From Pseudomonas sp. SG20056 (lineage in GTDB: Bacteria; Pseudomonadota; Gammaproteobacteria; Pseudomonadales; Pseudomonadaceae): a stretch of DNA of 64,000 nt. A program made the position numbers and the translations under genes. How positions within the stretch are numbered: position 1 is the stretch's first letter; every line of letters starts with the position of its first letter. Where the stretch lies: the NCBI RefSeq assembly GCF_031764535.1, contig NZ_CP134499.1, forward strand, positions 2,604,001 through 2,668,000. Reading direction: 5' to 3'. Under the pieces are notes generated by a model. That model ran no database searches, was not told the origin of the DNA, and saw only the letters and a program-made list of their open reading frames with translations. This document shows, piece by piece, positions 1 to 8,036 of the stretch.

Positions 1-210
1 GATGTCGAACGGAATCAGCCGCTCGGTGCCCTGATCGTCGCCATACAGGGTGAAGGTGATACCCGCGCGGTGGAACAGCAGGTCGGCTTCCCGGCGGCGC
101 TGGGCCAGCAGTTCATCCGGTGTATCTGCCAACCAGCGGGCAAAGGCTTGATAGTGCGGGCGGACAGCACCGCTCGCGTCGTACATCTCGTCATAAAAGG
201 TGCGGGCCAT
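1..210 (-). CDS. Circularly permuted ATP-grasp protein, N-terminal fragment (runs off the window)
   Basis: The first 70 codons of a gene that reads leftward out of the window, with no stop inside it. The start is an ATG at 210, preceded by AAGGAG nine bases upstream. The peptide begins MARTFYDEMYDASG and later has READLLFHRAGITF, which I recognise as the start of the circularly permuted ATP-grasp type 2 family (formerly DUF404/DUF407). These proteins are usually near 470 residues and often sit in operons with an alpha-E domain protein and a transglutaminase-like protein; the catalytic part is not visible here. The substrate is unknown. The family call rests on recall of this N-terminus and is fairly secure. 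Confidence 0.8.
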   Translation of the reverse strand, partial: MARTFYDEMYDASGAVRPHYQAFARWLADTPDELLAQRRREADLLFHRAGITFTLYGDDQGTERLIPFDI

Positions 211-380
211 GCCGTACTCCTTGTCACCCGGACATGGAGACAGCTTTGCAAGGCCCGCGCCATACAACAAAAATGTTTTAAATCAGTTACTTGAGCATTG
301 GCGATACGAGCAACGCACCAAGCCGGGGCGCAATGGTGACCGCCAGGTCGCAAGGCGCGCCATTTTAAGGCGGCCAGTCC

Positions 381-452
381 GTAGGGTGGATAACGCTCTT
401 TTTATCCACCGCACGGCAACCACTGGTGGATGGGAAAGCGTCATCCACCCTA
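381..452. repeat. BIME-like pair of inverted hairpins
   Basis: Two hairpins lie back to back. The first pairs GGTGGATAA with TTATCCACC (385-410) and the second pairs GGTGGAT with ATCCACC (425-449). The second unit is roughly the reverse complement of the first, sharing the core AGGGTGGAT-ACGCT. This is the layout of a bacterial interspersed mosaic element made of two REP-type units. It lies between the stop of the amidotransferase gene and the start of the ATP-grasp gene, both on the minus strand, so it is transcribed intergenic DNA. Confidence 0.6.
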
Positions 453-460
453 GCCGAGCA

Positions 461-1168
461 TCAGAACCCGGCCAGTTGCAGCCAATGGCGATAGAAGCCT
501 TCGGCTACGCGGTTCAGTTCGGCAACTTTGTCGGGTAGTTGGTCGAGCATCTGCGCCCTGCTCTGCTGGCTCGGTTGGCTTTCATCCAGCAGGTGGTGCC
601 AGTCGCCGAGCCACTGGCGCACCAGGGCTTCGTCCATTTCCGGGTGGCCTTGCAGGGCCAAGACTTTATCGCCCCAGGCAAACGCCTGGTTACTGCACCA
701 GGGGCTGCGGAGCAAAGGCTGTGCGCCCTCGGGAATAGCAAAGCTGTCGCCATGCCACTGGAAGATCGGGAACTGCTCAGGCACATGCTGTAACCAGGGG
801 CTGGGCGCCGCCTGGTCAAGACGGGTCAGCGGCTGCCAGCCACTTTCGGTGTAAGGCATGCGGCTGATATCCGCGCCTAGCGCCTTGGCCAACAGCTGGC
901 CGCCCAGACAGTGGCCGATCAACGGAATATCGCGGCGGATAAAGTGCTGCAGCGCGGCGACTTCGGTGGCCAGCCAGGGCAGCTGATCATTGACGCTCAT
1001 TGGTCCGCCCATGATGGCCACGGCCTTGGGTCGGTCCAGATCAATGCCGTCCAGCTCACCGAGGTCAGCGCGTAACACGGTATAGGGGTGGCCAGCCTGC
1101 TCAAGCACCTTGCCCAGGTGGGCCGGCGGGCAGTAATCAATGTGGGTGAAAATCAGAATGTCGGTCAT
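461..1168 (-). CDS. Class I glutamine amidotransferase, GMP synthase-like
   Basis: A 235-residue cytoplasmic protein of the stand-alone class I glutamine amidotransferase family (GuaA N-terminal type). The nucleophile elbow GHCLGG carries the catalytic Cys near residue 92. The other triad members are in LQGHPEMD, where the His and Glu are separated by one Pro as in the family. There is no synthetase domain, so the ammonia acceptor is unknown. Many such proteins hydrolyse gamma-glutamyl compounds. I chose the ATG at 1168 because a TTG six codons upstream is the only earlier start and would add residues unlike the family. The gene stands alone, with repeats on either side. Confidence 0.85.
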   Translation of the reverse strand: MTDILIFTHIDYCPPAHLGKVLEQAGHPYTVLRADLGELDGIDLDRPKAVAIMGGPMSVNDQLPWLATEVAALQHFIRRDIPLIGHCLGGQLLAKALGADISRMPYTESGWQPLTRLDQAAPSPWLQHVPEQFPIFQWHGDSFAIPEGAQPLLRSPWCSNQAFAWGDKVLALQGHPEMDEALVRQWLGDWHHLLDESQPSQQSRAQMLDQLPDKVAELNRVAEGFYRHWLQLAGF

Positions 1169-1281
1169 GCGCCAAGTCTGAAGCAAAGCACGGGCTGGGG
1201 TCGAGGGGCGATTGGCTGGGCGCGCGCAGGCGAGGTAGAAATGACACGGGCCAGCTTATGGCCGGCCCGTGTTTGGATTGC

Positions 1282-1423
1282 AGAACCTGTTTACGATCTC
1301 GCGAGCTAGAGCCATGCAAGGCAAAAACAGGCGAGGAAGCGGAGTTTACGGGCTGTAAATGAGCATTCCGAGCCTGTTTTTAACGCAGCAGGGCCGACGC
1401 GCAGCAGACCGTAGACAGGTTCT
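1282..1423. repeat. 142-bp dispersed repeat with terminal inverted repeats (MITE-like), copy 1
   Basis: The left end reads AGAACCTGTTTACGATCT and the reverse complement of the right end reads AGAACCTGTCTACGGTCT, a match at 16 of 18 positions. The same element recurs at 51526-51693, in the same orientation, 26 bases longer. Shared internal tracts include CTCGCGAGCTAGAG, GCATTCCGAGC and GTTTTTAACGCAG. It has no coding capacity. Its last base is the last base of the rraB stop codon. No target-site duplication longer than one base is visible. Confidence 0.75.
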
Positions 1424-1758
1424 CAGGGCTGCCTTACCTCCTGGGTAACACCCCACCCATCCAGTTTGCCGCCAAGCGGCGCCACGACTGACTCCAGGTC
1501 ATGCTCGAAGTCGTCGATGCCGTGGTATGTCGCGAACATTACTTTACTGACTTGCAGGTGCCAGACACCGTCATCACGCTCGGTCACCAGGGCGTGTAAA
1601 GACTCACCTCGAAATTTGCGGGTGGCCATGCGGGCCCGCTCTTCATCAGGGAAAAGGGCGTAGAACTCGATGGGATGGAAGCTGGCAAAGTCGAAGCCAC
1701 CCTCCTTCATCCGCCGTAAAACCCCGTTACTGACATCATCGTGCAAGGCTGTGCTCAT
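1423..1758 (-). CDS. rraB: Ribonuclease E inhibitor RraB-family protein
   Basis: A 111-residue acidic cytoplasmic protein. The segments LRRMKEGGFDF, FYALFPDEERA, FATYHGIDDFE and PLGGKLDGWG follow the RraB fold family, whose E. coli founder binds RNase E and modulates RNA decay. In Pseudomonas the family is usually annotated this way without direct tests. The ATG at 1758 has GGAGG eight bases upstream, so the start is firm. The stop codon TGA is completed by the first base of the adjoining dispersed repeat, so the transcript probably runs straight into that structured element. Confidence 0.75.
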   Translation of the reverse strand: MSTALHDDVSNGVLRRMKEGGFDFASFHPIEFYALFPDEERARMATRKFRGESLHALVTERDDGVWHLQVSKVMFATYHGIDDFEHDLESVVAPLGGKLDGWGVTQEVRQP

Positions 1759-2073
1759 GAAGTGACCTCCTCAGGCGATGGACAAATTTACAGGACGCTA
1801 AAGAACCAACTAGGTGTCGATACTGCAGTGCTACGACCTGGTAAACGCTTTCCCATTGCTACCGCCAGAGCCTCAGCGGTGTTGCGGCACCGATTGCAGT
1901 GCCGCCCGAGAATCAAGCGATGTGCTGCTTGATATGTCATAAGCCAGACCTGAAACCAGGGCTGGTCAACGCAGGCTTGTTCAGAGCGAACAAGTCAGAA
2001 GCGTCAGTTGCAGACTAGTCCCATCAACGCGCATTTGCCCAGCGAAAGTTGTTTCAGCCACACATCTAGCCCA
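1759..2073. other. Intergenic stretch, no gene seen
   Basis: About 315 bases between the start of the minus-strand rraB gene and the stop of the minus-strand SDR gene. Besides the rraB ribosome-binding site near 1770 it should hold the rraB promoter, but no box stands out. A weak inverted repeat lies near 1948-1970 (CCAGACCTGAAACCAGG region). Short open frames here have no ribosome-binding site and no recognisable product. Confidence 0.4.
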
Positions 2074-2835
2074 TCAGTCGCGACTAAGCCAGGCCATGAT
2101 GCGCCGGCTCAGCCAGGCGGGCGTCAGCTGGCCGGACCAGTACAGCAGCTTGAATTGTCGGCTGATCGGCCGGTGTACCGCACGGCTGCGGGTTTGCGCC
2201 AAAGCGGCCTGAGCCACGGCTTCAGCCTCAAGATTGACGCCCAGACGGCGCAATACCGGGGCCTGGAAGCGTTGGTTGTTAAGCATCGGCGTGCTGACAA
2301 ACGGCGGCATCAGGTCGCCGACGCGGATGCCGTGCTTGGCCCACTCGAGGTCCAGCGCCTCGGTCAGACCGCGCACGGCGAACTTGGAGGCCGAATAGCT
2401 GGCCAGATGCGGCACGCCATAGAGCCCGGAGGCCGAGCCCATATTGATCACCTGGGCGTCGGGCGTGGCTTTCAAATAGGGAAAGGCCGCGTGGGTCATA
2501 TTTAGCAGCCCCTGCACGTTGATCTGCAGAATGCGCGCATGCTCGCTGAGCTCGATGTCCTCGAAGTGCCCGCATTGCAGAATCCCGGCACTGTTGAACA
2601 GCAGGCGCAACTGACCGCCATGCAGGGCGCAGAAGTCGGCCAGGGCGACCTTGACTGCCGCCGGGTCGGCCACATCCAGCTCGGCATGCCAGACGTTACC
2701 CAACTCACCGGCCAACTGAGTCAGCGCCTGGTGGTTGATATCCAGCAACCCAACCTGCCAGCCGTGTTGATGAAACAACCTCGCGGTGGCGGCGCCGATC
2801 CCTGACGCGGCGCCGGTAATCAGAATATTGTTCAC
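2074..2835 (-). CDS. Short-chain dehydrogenase/reductase
   Basis: A 253-residue classical SDR. The Rossmann nucleotide-binding motif TGAASGIG is at residues 7-14, NSAG follows strand 4, and the catalytic YSASK is near residue 146 with its Ser about 13 residues earlier. An Asp after strand 2 (LLDIN) favours NAD over NADP. The start is a GTG that directly follows the TGA of the upstream hydrolase gene, with a G-rich site ahead of it, so translation is likely coupled. It is the last gene of a three-gene set with a Baeyer-Villiger monooxygenase and an esterase. The likely role is oxidising the alcohol partner of the same pathway; the true substrate is unknown. Confidence 0.85.
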   Translation of the reverse strand: MNNILITGAASGIGAATARLFHQHGWQVGLLDINHQALTQLAGELGNVWHAELDVADPAAVKVALADFCALHGGQLRLLFNSAGILQCGHFEDIELSEHARILQINVQGLLNMTHAAFPYLKATPDAQVINMGSASGLYGVPHLASYSASKFAVRGLTEALDLEWAKHGIRVGDLMPPFVSTPMLNNQRFQAPVLRRLGVNLEAEAVAQAALAQTRSRAVHRPISRQFKLLYWSGQLTPAWLSRRIMAWLSRD

Positions 2836-3771
2836 TCAGCAGCCCCGCTCACGCAGAAAACTCACCACTTCAGCCAAGGCAAAATCGGCGGCTTTGAGCA
2901 TGCCCGCGTGGGCCTGAAACACATGCCACAGGTCCGGATAACGCTGCAGGCGCACATCCACACCCGCCGCCTGGGCCTTGTCGGCAAAGCGCAGGCTGTC
3001 GTTACGCAAAATCTCGTCTTCACCGACCTGAATCAGTACAGGGGCCAGGCCATGCAGATCGGCAAACTGCGGCGATAAACCGGGATCGTCATGGGCTAGT
3101 CCGGTCGGGCAATACAGCGCCAGCGCCTGCTCAACCCATTTGCGGTGGATCAGCGGGTCACCGGCGGGCGGTTCGTGTAGCTGGGTGCCGGTAAAGTCGG
3201 TGACTGGGGAGAAACACACCAGCGCCGCTGGTTGCGGCAGCCCTTGGTCACGCAGGCGCAGGCTGGTGATCAGGCTCAGGTTGCCACCGGCCGAATCGCC
3301 GCCAATCACGATCTGCTCAGGCTTGTAGCCTATCTTTATCAATTCCTGAAACGCAGCCAGGGCATCCTCGCGGGCCGCCGGGTATTGATGCTCGGGTGCC
3401 AGCCGGTAATCCAGCGCGCACACATCCATCTGTCCGCGTTTGGCCAGGGTCGAGCAGATCGTGCGGTGGGTGTTCGGCCCACCAATCAGATAAGCCCCGC
3501 CATGCAGGTACAGCAGCACAGTGCCGCGACCACTCTGTGGTTTGTGCCACTCACAGAATCGCCCGCCCAAGGTACCGGCGCTACGGGTAACGCCACTCGG
3601 CGCCGGGCTGGCGGCTGTTAGCAGGCGCAGCACCGCACGCTGGCCGGCAATCGGCATCGGCGGGCGCACCAGACCACGGAACAGTAGGCGCAGGCTGGTA
3701 CGCAAAACGCTGCGCAGCAGCGCCTGATCGGCCGCCGGTGCGGCGAATTCAACGGGTGCATTCATAGTCAT
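2836..3771 (-). CDS. Alpha/beta hydrolase, hormone-sensitive-lipase family esterase
   Basis: A 311-residue esterase. The HSL-family oxyanion motif HGGAY lies near residue 92 and the nucleophile elbow GDSAGG near 162. The Asp and His of the triad are probably in GEDEIL and DLWHVF near the C terminus. No signal peptide, so cytoplasmic. Of three clustered starts I chose the ATG at 3771 because GGAG lies six bases before it; the TTG at 3774 has none. It overlaps the end of the monooxygenase gene by 23 bases. In this setting it would hydrolyse the ester made by the Baeyer-Villiger enzyme to an acid and an alcohol. That is inferred from context and from similar monooxygenase-esterase pairs in other pseudomonads. 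Confidence 0.88.
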   Translation of the reverse strand: MTMNAPVEFAAPAADQALLRSVLRTSLRLLFRGLVRPPMPIAGQRAVLRLLTAASPAPSGVTRSAGTLGGRFCEWHKPQSGRGTVLLYLHGGAYLIGGPNTHRTICSTLAKRGQMDVCALDYRLAPEHQYPAAREDALAAFQELIKIGYKPEQIVIGGDSAGGNLSLITSLRLRDQGLPQPAALVCFSPVTDFTGTQLHEPPAGDPLIHRKWVEQALALYCPTGLAHDDPGLSPQFADLHGLAPVLIQVGEDEILRNDSLRFADKAQAAGVDVRLQRYPDLWHVFQAHAGMLKAADFALAEVVSFLRERGC

Positions 3772-5224
3772 CAAGCTCCGGTGCGCGGGTCTGCTGGCGG
3801 TAAGTGAAGGTATAGCCCGGCCAGTTATTGGTGCTTTTGCCGGAGGCGGTTTTGTACCAGCTTGAGCAGCCCTGCTCCCATATCGTTCGATGTGAGCTGG
3901 CCTGAATTTGCTGGTTGTAGCGCTGCTGTACTGCAGCTTTTACGTCGACATAACGGGCGCCTTGCTGACGCAGCAAATCGATGCAGCCGAGCACATAGCG
4001 GAACTGGCTTTCCAGCATATAGATGATCGAGTTATGCCCCAGGTTGGTATTGGGCCCGTAAAGGATAAACAGGTTGGGGAAACCGCTGACGCTGACGCCC
4101 TTGTACGCCTCGGCCCCGTCTCGCCAGGCCTGGTTCAGCTCCTGTCCACCGAGCCCACGAATCTGCATCGGCGCAAGAAAATCCGTGGCAGCAAAGCCGG
4201 TGCCGTAAATCAGTACATCGCACGGATGCTCGCGGCCATCGGCGGTGATGATTGCCGTCTCGCTGACGCGGCTGATCGCCTCGCTGATCACCGTCACGTT
4301 GGGCTGCGCCAGTGCTGGCAGGTAGTCATTGCTGATCAGGATGCGTTTGCAGCCCATGGGGTAGTTCGGCTGCAGCTGGCTGCGCAGTTGCGGATCACTG
4401 ATGTGCTGTTTGAGGTGGCGCTCGAAGCTGAAGCGAAACAGCTTCATCAGCCACGGCATGCTGATAAACGCCAGGCCGCGCACCTCGTGCTGCACATACT
4501 TGAAGCCACGGTCGAGGCGCTGCAACCACGGTAGTCGGCGCATCAACGCCAGCTCCCAGGGCCGATAGGCACGATCCGGCTTGGGCAACACATAGGCCGC
4601 CGAGCGTTGAAACAACTTGAGTTCGCCCACCTGCGGCTGAATCTGCGGAACAAACTGGATCGCCGAAGCGCCGGTGCCGATCACCGCCACACGCTTACCG
4701 TTCAGGTTCAGGTCATGCCGCCAGCGCGCCGAGTGAAAGGCCTCCCCGGCGAACTGCTCGATCCCTGGTAACGCCGGATAAGCCGGCTGATTGAGCTGGC
4801 CGCAGGCGCTGATCAGCACCTCGGCGCTGAGTTCCTCACCCGTGCTCAGGGTCACCCGCCACAACGCTGCCGCCGCATCGAAAGCCGCCGAGGCCACTTC
4901 GGCATTGCAGCGAATACGCGAGCGCAGCTGGTACTTGGCCACGCAATGCAGCATATAGCCGTGGATTTCCGCCTGGGGCGCGAACTTGCGGCTCCAGTCG
5001 GTTTTCGGCTCAAAAGAAAACGAATACAGGTGCGACGGCACATCGCAGGCCGCCCCCGGGTAGCTGTTATCGCGCCAGGTGCCACCGACTTCTGCGGCCT
5101 TCTCAAGGATCAGAAAGTCCTCGACTCCAACCTTCTGTAACTGAATGGCCATGCCCAAGCCGCCAAAGCCGCTGCCGATAATCAGCACGCGTAAGGGAGC
5201 CAGATGCAGGGAGTTGTTATTCAT
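3749..5224 (-). CDS. Baeyer-Villiger-type flavin monooxygenase
   Basis: A 491-residue FAD/NADPH monooxygenase. The FAD-binding GSGFGG is at about residues 17-22. The Baeyer-Villiger fingerprint FxGxxxHxxxW is present as FAGEAFHSARW near residue 160, followed at once by the NADPH-binding GTGASA. The length fits type I Baeyer-Villiger enzymes of the short group. It converts a ketone to an ester with O2 and NADPH. The next two genes encode an esterase and a dehydrogenase, and an AraC-type regulator is divergent, so the set looks like a ketone catabolic operon. The substrate could be aliphatic or aryl; the sequence does not say. Confidence 0.9.
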   Translation of the reverse strand: MNNNSLHLAPLRVLIIGSGFGGLGMAIQLQKVGVEDFLILEKAAEVGGTWRDNSYPGAACDVPSHLYSFSFEPKTDWSRKFAPQAEIHGYMLHCVAKYQLRSRIRCNAEVASAAFDAAAALWRVTLSTGEELSAEVLISACGQLNQPAYPALPGIEQFAGEAFHSARWRHDLNLNGKRVAVIGTGASAIQFVPQIQPQVGELKLFQRSAAYVLPKPDRAYRPWELALMRRLPWLQRLDRGFKYVQHEVRGLAFISMPWLMKLFRFSFERHLKQHISDPQLRSQLQPNYPMGCKRILISNDYLPALAQPNVTVISEAISRVSETAIITADGREHPCDVLIYGTGFAATDFLAPMQIRGLGGQELNQAWRDGAEAYKGVSVSGFPNLFILYGPNTNLGHNSIIYMLESQFRYVLGCIDLLRQQGARYVDVKAAVQQRYNQQIQASSHRTIWEQGCSSWYKTASGKSTNNWPGYTFTYRQQTRAPELDDYECTR

Positions 5225-5298
5225 TGTTCGATCCCCAACCGCAAACAGTGCGGATGCCAGGATGCTACTGGCCCGGCGCGTGAGAGGTTATGGCATAG

Positions 5299-5330
5299 TC
5301 GGCCAATCGGTTGTGACTTTCGGACAAATC
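5299..5330. promoter_or_regulatory. Candidate AraC-family operator: direct repeat with 21-bp period
   Basis: TCGGCCAATC at 5299 and TCGGACAAATC at 5320 are direct repeats of TCGGMCAA whose starts are 21 bp apart, two helical turns, the spacing AraC-family proteins usually need. They lie between the regulator gene (start 5344) and the divergent monooxygenase operon (start 5224). This suggests direct control of that operon and perhaps self-repression. Confidence 0.45.
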
Positions 5331-5343
5331 AGCGGATAACTGC

Positions 5344-6366
5344 ATGTCGACCATTCCCTACAGCCTGCCACGACGCAGTATCACCAGTGCGCAACTGCTG
5401 ACCCAGTTAGGCCTCGATCACGGTTTGAGTGTCGAGCAGTGCCTGCGCGACACCGGCCTCAGCCCCCTGCAACTGGCCGAGTTGCACAGTGAAATCGAAG
5501 GCGCGCAGGAACTGCAGCTGATCCGCAACCTGATCGAAGCCCTGCCCACACAGGACGACCTCGGCCTGCAAGCCGGTCTGCGTTATCAACTGACCACCTA
5601 TGGCATCTGGGGTTACGCCCTGCTCAGCAGTCAGAGCTTCCGCCAGGCTGCCGACCTGGGCCTGCGCTACCTGGACCTGACCTTTGCCTTTAATCGCATC
5701 AGCTTGCGTGAAGACGCCGACCAGGCGCATCTGCAGTTGGACGGCAGCCATTTGCCGGATCAGGTGCGCGACTTTCTCCTGCTGCGCGACACCGTGGCAG
5801 TGATGGTGATTCAGCGCGAACTGACCGGCAACCGCATGCCCCTGGATCGCGTACAACTGAGCATGCCGGCGCCGGCTGACACTGCACGCTTTGTCGAGCA
5901 ATTCGGCCTGCTGCCGGAGTTTGCCTGCGCAGAGAACCGCATCAGCTTTTCCCGTCACCTGCTTGATCTGCCACTGCCCCGCGCCAATCCGCACAGCGCT
6001 CAGCTCTGCGAGCAGCAATGCCAGGCTCTGCTGGCCAAACGTCAGGTGCGCAGCGGCCTGGCCGGGCAGATTCGTGATCGCCTGTTGAGTACACCGGGTC
6101 GGCTGGCAGATATGGAAGTCATCGCCAGCGAGCTGAACATCAGCAGCCGTACCCTGCGCCGTCGTCTGGAAGAACAAGGCAGCAGCTTTCGCCAGTTACA
6201 GGAAGAAGTGCGCCAGGCCCTGGCCGAAGAACTGCTGGCCATCGCCAGCCTGAGCCAGGAGGAGATTGCCGAGCGCCTGGGTTATAGCGAGGTGTCGAAT
6301 TTCCTGCATGCCTTCAAGCGCTGGAAAGGCCTCACGCCTGGGCAGTATCGTCAAACTCTGGCCTGA
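5344..6366 (+). CDS. AraC-family transcriptional regulator with Arabinose_bd-type sensor domain
   Basis: A 340-residue regulator. Residues 20-210 match the Arabinose_bd-type N-terminal domain shared by regulators of monooxygenase and fatty-acid-like pathways. The C-terminal AraC domain shows two helix-turn-helix units: MEVIASELNISSRTLRRRL near 260-278, and QEEIAERLGYSEVSNFLHAF near 303-322, ending in KRWKGLTPGQYR. It is divergent from the Baeyer-Villiger operon with 119 bases between, and a candidate direct-repeat operator lies just ahead of it. It most likely activates that operon when a ketone or its product is present. The effector is unknown. Confidence 0.88.
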   Translation: MSTIPYSLPRRSITSAQLLTQLGLDHGLSVEQCLRDTGLSPLQLAELHSEIEGAQELQLIRNLIEALPTQDDLGLQAGLRYQLTTYGIWGYALLSSQSFRQAADLGLRYLDLTFAFNRISLREDADQAHLQLDGSHLPDQVRDFLLLRDTVAVMVIQRELTGNRMPLDRVQLSMPAPADTARFVEQFGLLPEFACAENRISFSRHLLDLPLPRANPHSAQLCEQQCQALLAKRQVRSGLAGQIRDRLLSTPGRLADMEVIASELNISSRTLRRRLEEQGSSFRQLQEEVRQALAEELLAIASLSQEEIAERLGYSEVSNFLHAFKRWKGLTPGQYRQTLA

Positions 6367-6438
6367 AAATACGACTGACAAGTCGTCGGTGCATATGGCA
6401 CTTTGCCATTTCATCCGCCAAATTGGCACTTTCCACCC

Positions 6439-6465
6439 TCAAGCCAGCGGCCATTTGCGCCGATA
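6439..6465 (+). promoter_or_regulatory. Sigma-28 (FliA) promoter for the chemoreceptor gene
   Basis: TCAAG at 6439-6443 and GCCGATA at 6459-6465 are separated by 15 bases. This matches the Pseudomonas FliA pattern of a TCAAG -35 and a GCCGATA -10 element. It lies 30 bases ahead of the chemoreceptor start, which places the gene in the flagellar/chemotaxis regulon. Confidence 0.65.
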
Positions 6466-6495
6466 CTGCTGTACAACCAACTGACTGGAGTTTTC

Positions 6496-7938
6496 ATGCG
6501 ACAGGGTTTCCTTGGGCAGTTCCTGCCACATGATTTGACCGACCAGGCTAGCGTTCTGTTGGCTCGTACTCTCGCCTTCAGTGCCCTGTGCAGCGTGGTC
6601 ATTGGCCTGTACAGCTGTATCAAATGGGGCCGCCTGGGTAACGACGCGCTGATGTATGGCTCGTTGCTGCTGGTACTCGGTATGCCGCTGATGCTGCTGG
6701 TACTGCGCAGCGCCGTGCTGCCGCTGGCGGTCGCCGCGAACATGGCCCTGGCCTGCATGGCCAGCTACTCGATGCTGCTGATCTACCAATTGGGCGGCCT
6801 GCATTCGGCGCATATCTACTGGCCGGCGGTAATCATCGTCTTCGCCTACCTGCTGGCCGGTGCGCGCAGCGCCATGGTCTGGAGCCTGGTGCAGGTGCTG
6901 TTCGTGTTCTGGCTGATCCGCCTGGAACGCAGCGGTGCCAGCCTGCCGGTATTCGAACTGAGCCCGCGCGATGCGGCGGTGAACACCTACTCCGGGTTTA
7001 TCCTGCCGGTGCTGACCGTCTGGTTGGCGCAGTGGTACAGCGCGCAACTGCGTAACCAGGCGCTGTCCGATGCCGAACAGGCGCTCAATGAATCTCGCGA
7101 GTTCGGTCAGCGCGCCGCGCGCAATCAGGATCAACTCGGCGGCATTGTCGATGACGTGCGCAGCACCGCCAGCGACCTGCTGCAAATGGCCGGCCAGTTG
7201 CAACAGACCCTCGGCGGTATCCGCCAGCGCTGCCAGAGCATCGACACCGATGTGCAACAGCAGGCCGATGCCATGCACCAACTGGATCTGGCGCTGCATG
7301 AAGTGCTCGACAGCCTCGCCGCCAGCACCGGCCATATGCAGCAGCTCAGCCAGGACACCCAGCACAGCAGCAGCCAGGTGAATACCTGCGCACAGCGCAT
7401 GGAAGATGCCCAAGCCAGCATGCAGGCCATTCAGCAGAGCAACCAGCGCATTGCCGAATCCATGCAGATGATCAGCGCTATCGCTCAGCAAACCAATCTA
7501 CTGGCACTTAACGCCGCCATCGAAGCGGCGCGGGCTGGCGAGCATGGCCGCGGCTTTGCGGTGGTGGCCGATGAAGTACGCAACCTCTCACAACGCAGCA
7601 ATGAAACCGCCGACACCGTACAGAACGTACTGGGCCAGTCGCAGCAGATCATCGATACCGGGGCGATGCAGGTCAGTGAAGTAGGCAGCGCGCTGAGCAG
7701 CAACGCCGGGCTGACTGACAACCTCTCCAGCTCGATTCTGCAACACAGCCAGGCGCTTACCCAGGCGCACCAGCAACTGTTGCATGTGCGCGACAACAGC
7801 GCCGCGCAACGCGATGCCAGCCAGCGCCAGCGTGCCGCCAGTGCCGAACTGCTGGATGCTCAGGAGTCGCTGGTGCACCTGGGCCAACAGCTGGAGCAGC
7901 TGTCGCATCAGTTGCATCAGCGCGTGGCCAGCGCTTAG
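6496..7938 (+). CDS. Methyl-accepting chemotaxis protein with membrane-embedded N-terminal domain
   Basis: A 480-residue chemoreceptor. The first ~190 residues hold about six hydrophobic segments with almost no periplasmic loop, in place of the usual two-helix plus sensor layout, and no HAMP domain is evident. The C-terminal half is the coiled-coil signalling domain with the conserved hairpin tip [19 protein letters not shown] near residue 333. The start at 6496 is chosen because GGAG lies seven bases upstream. A sigma-28 promoter precedes it. It probably senses membrane-linked or cytoplasmic signals such as energy state; the ligand is unknown. No other chemotaxis gene is adjacent. Confidence 0.9.
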   Translation: MRQGFLGQFLPHDLTDQASVLLARTLAFSALCSVVIGLYSCIKWGRLGNDALMYGSLLLVLGMPLMLLVLRSAVLPLAVAANMALACMASYSMLLIYQLGGLHSAHIYWPAVIIVFAYLLAGARSAMVWSLVQVLFVFWLIRLERSGASLPVFELSPRDAAVNTYSGFILPVLTVWLAQWYSAQLRNQALSDAEQALNESREFGQRAARNQDQLGGIVDDVRSTASDLLQMAGQLQQTLGGIRQRCQSIDTDVQQQADAMHQLDLALHEVLDSLAASTGHMQQLSQDTQHSSSQVNTCAQRMEDAQASMQAIQQSNQRIAESMQMISAIAQQTNLLALNAAIEAARAGEHGRGFAVVADEVRNLSQRSNETADTVQNVLGQSQQIIDTGAMQVSEVGSALSSNAGLTDNLSSSILQHSQALTQAHQQLLHVRDNSAAQRDASQRQRAASAELLDAQESLVHLGQQLEQLSHQLHQRVASA

Positions 7939-7948
7939 CGAGCACGCC

Positions 7949-7972
7949 CCCTCTCCCAAGCCTGGGAGAGGG
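7949..7972. terminator. Perfect 10-bp hairpin after the chemoreceptor gene
   Basis: CCCTCTCCCA pairs perfectly with TGGGAGAGGG across a four-base loop, starting 11 bases after the chemoreceptor stop. There is no U-tract, so it may be a REP-type unit that protects the 3' end of the message as much as a terminator. Confidence 0.5.
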
Positions 7973-8036
7973 TAAACGTCAGTTTGAAAGTCAGTTCTGC
8001 GCTGACAGCCAACCGAACGGCGGTTATTGTTCGGCC

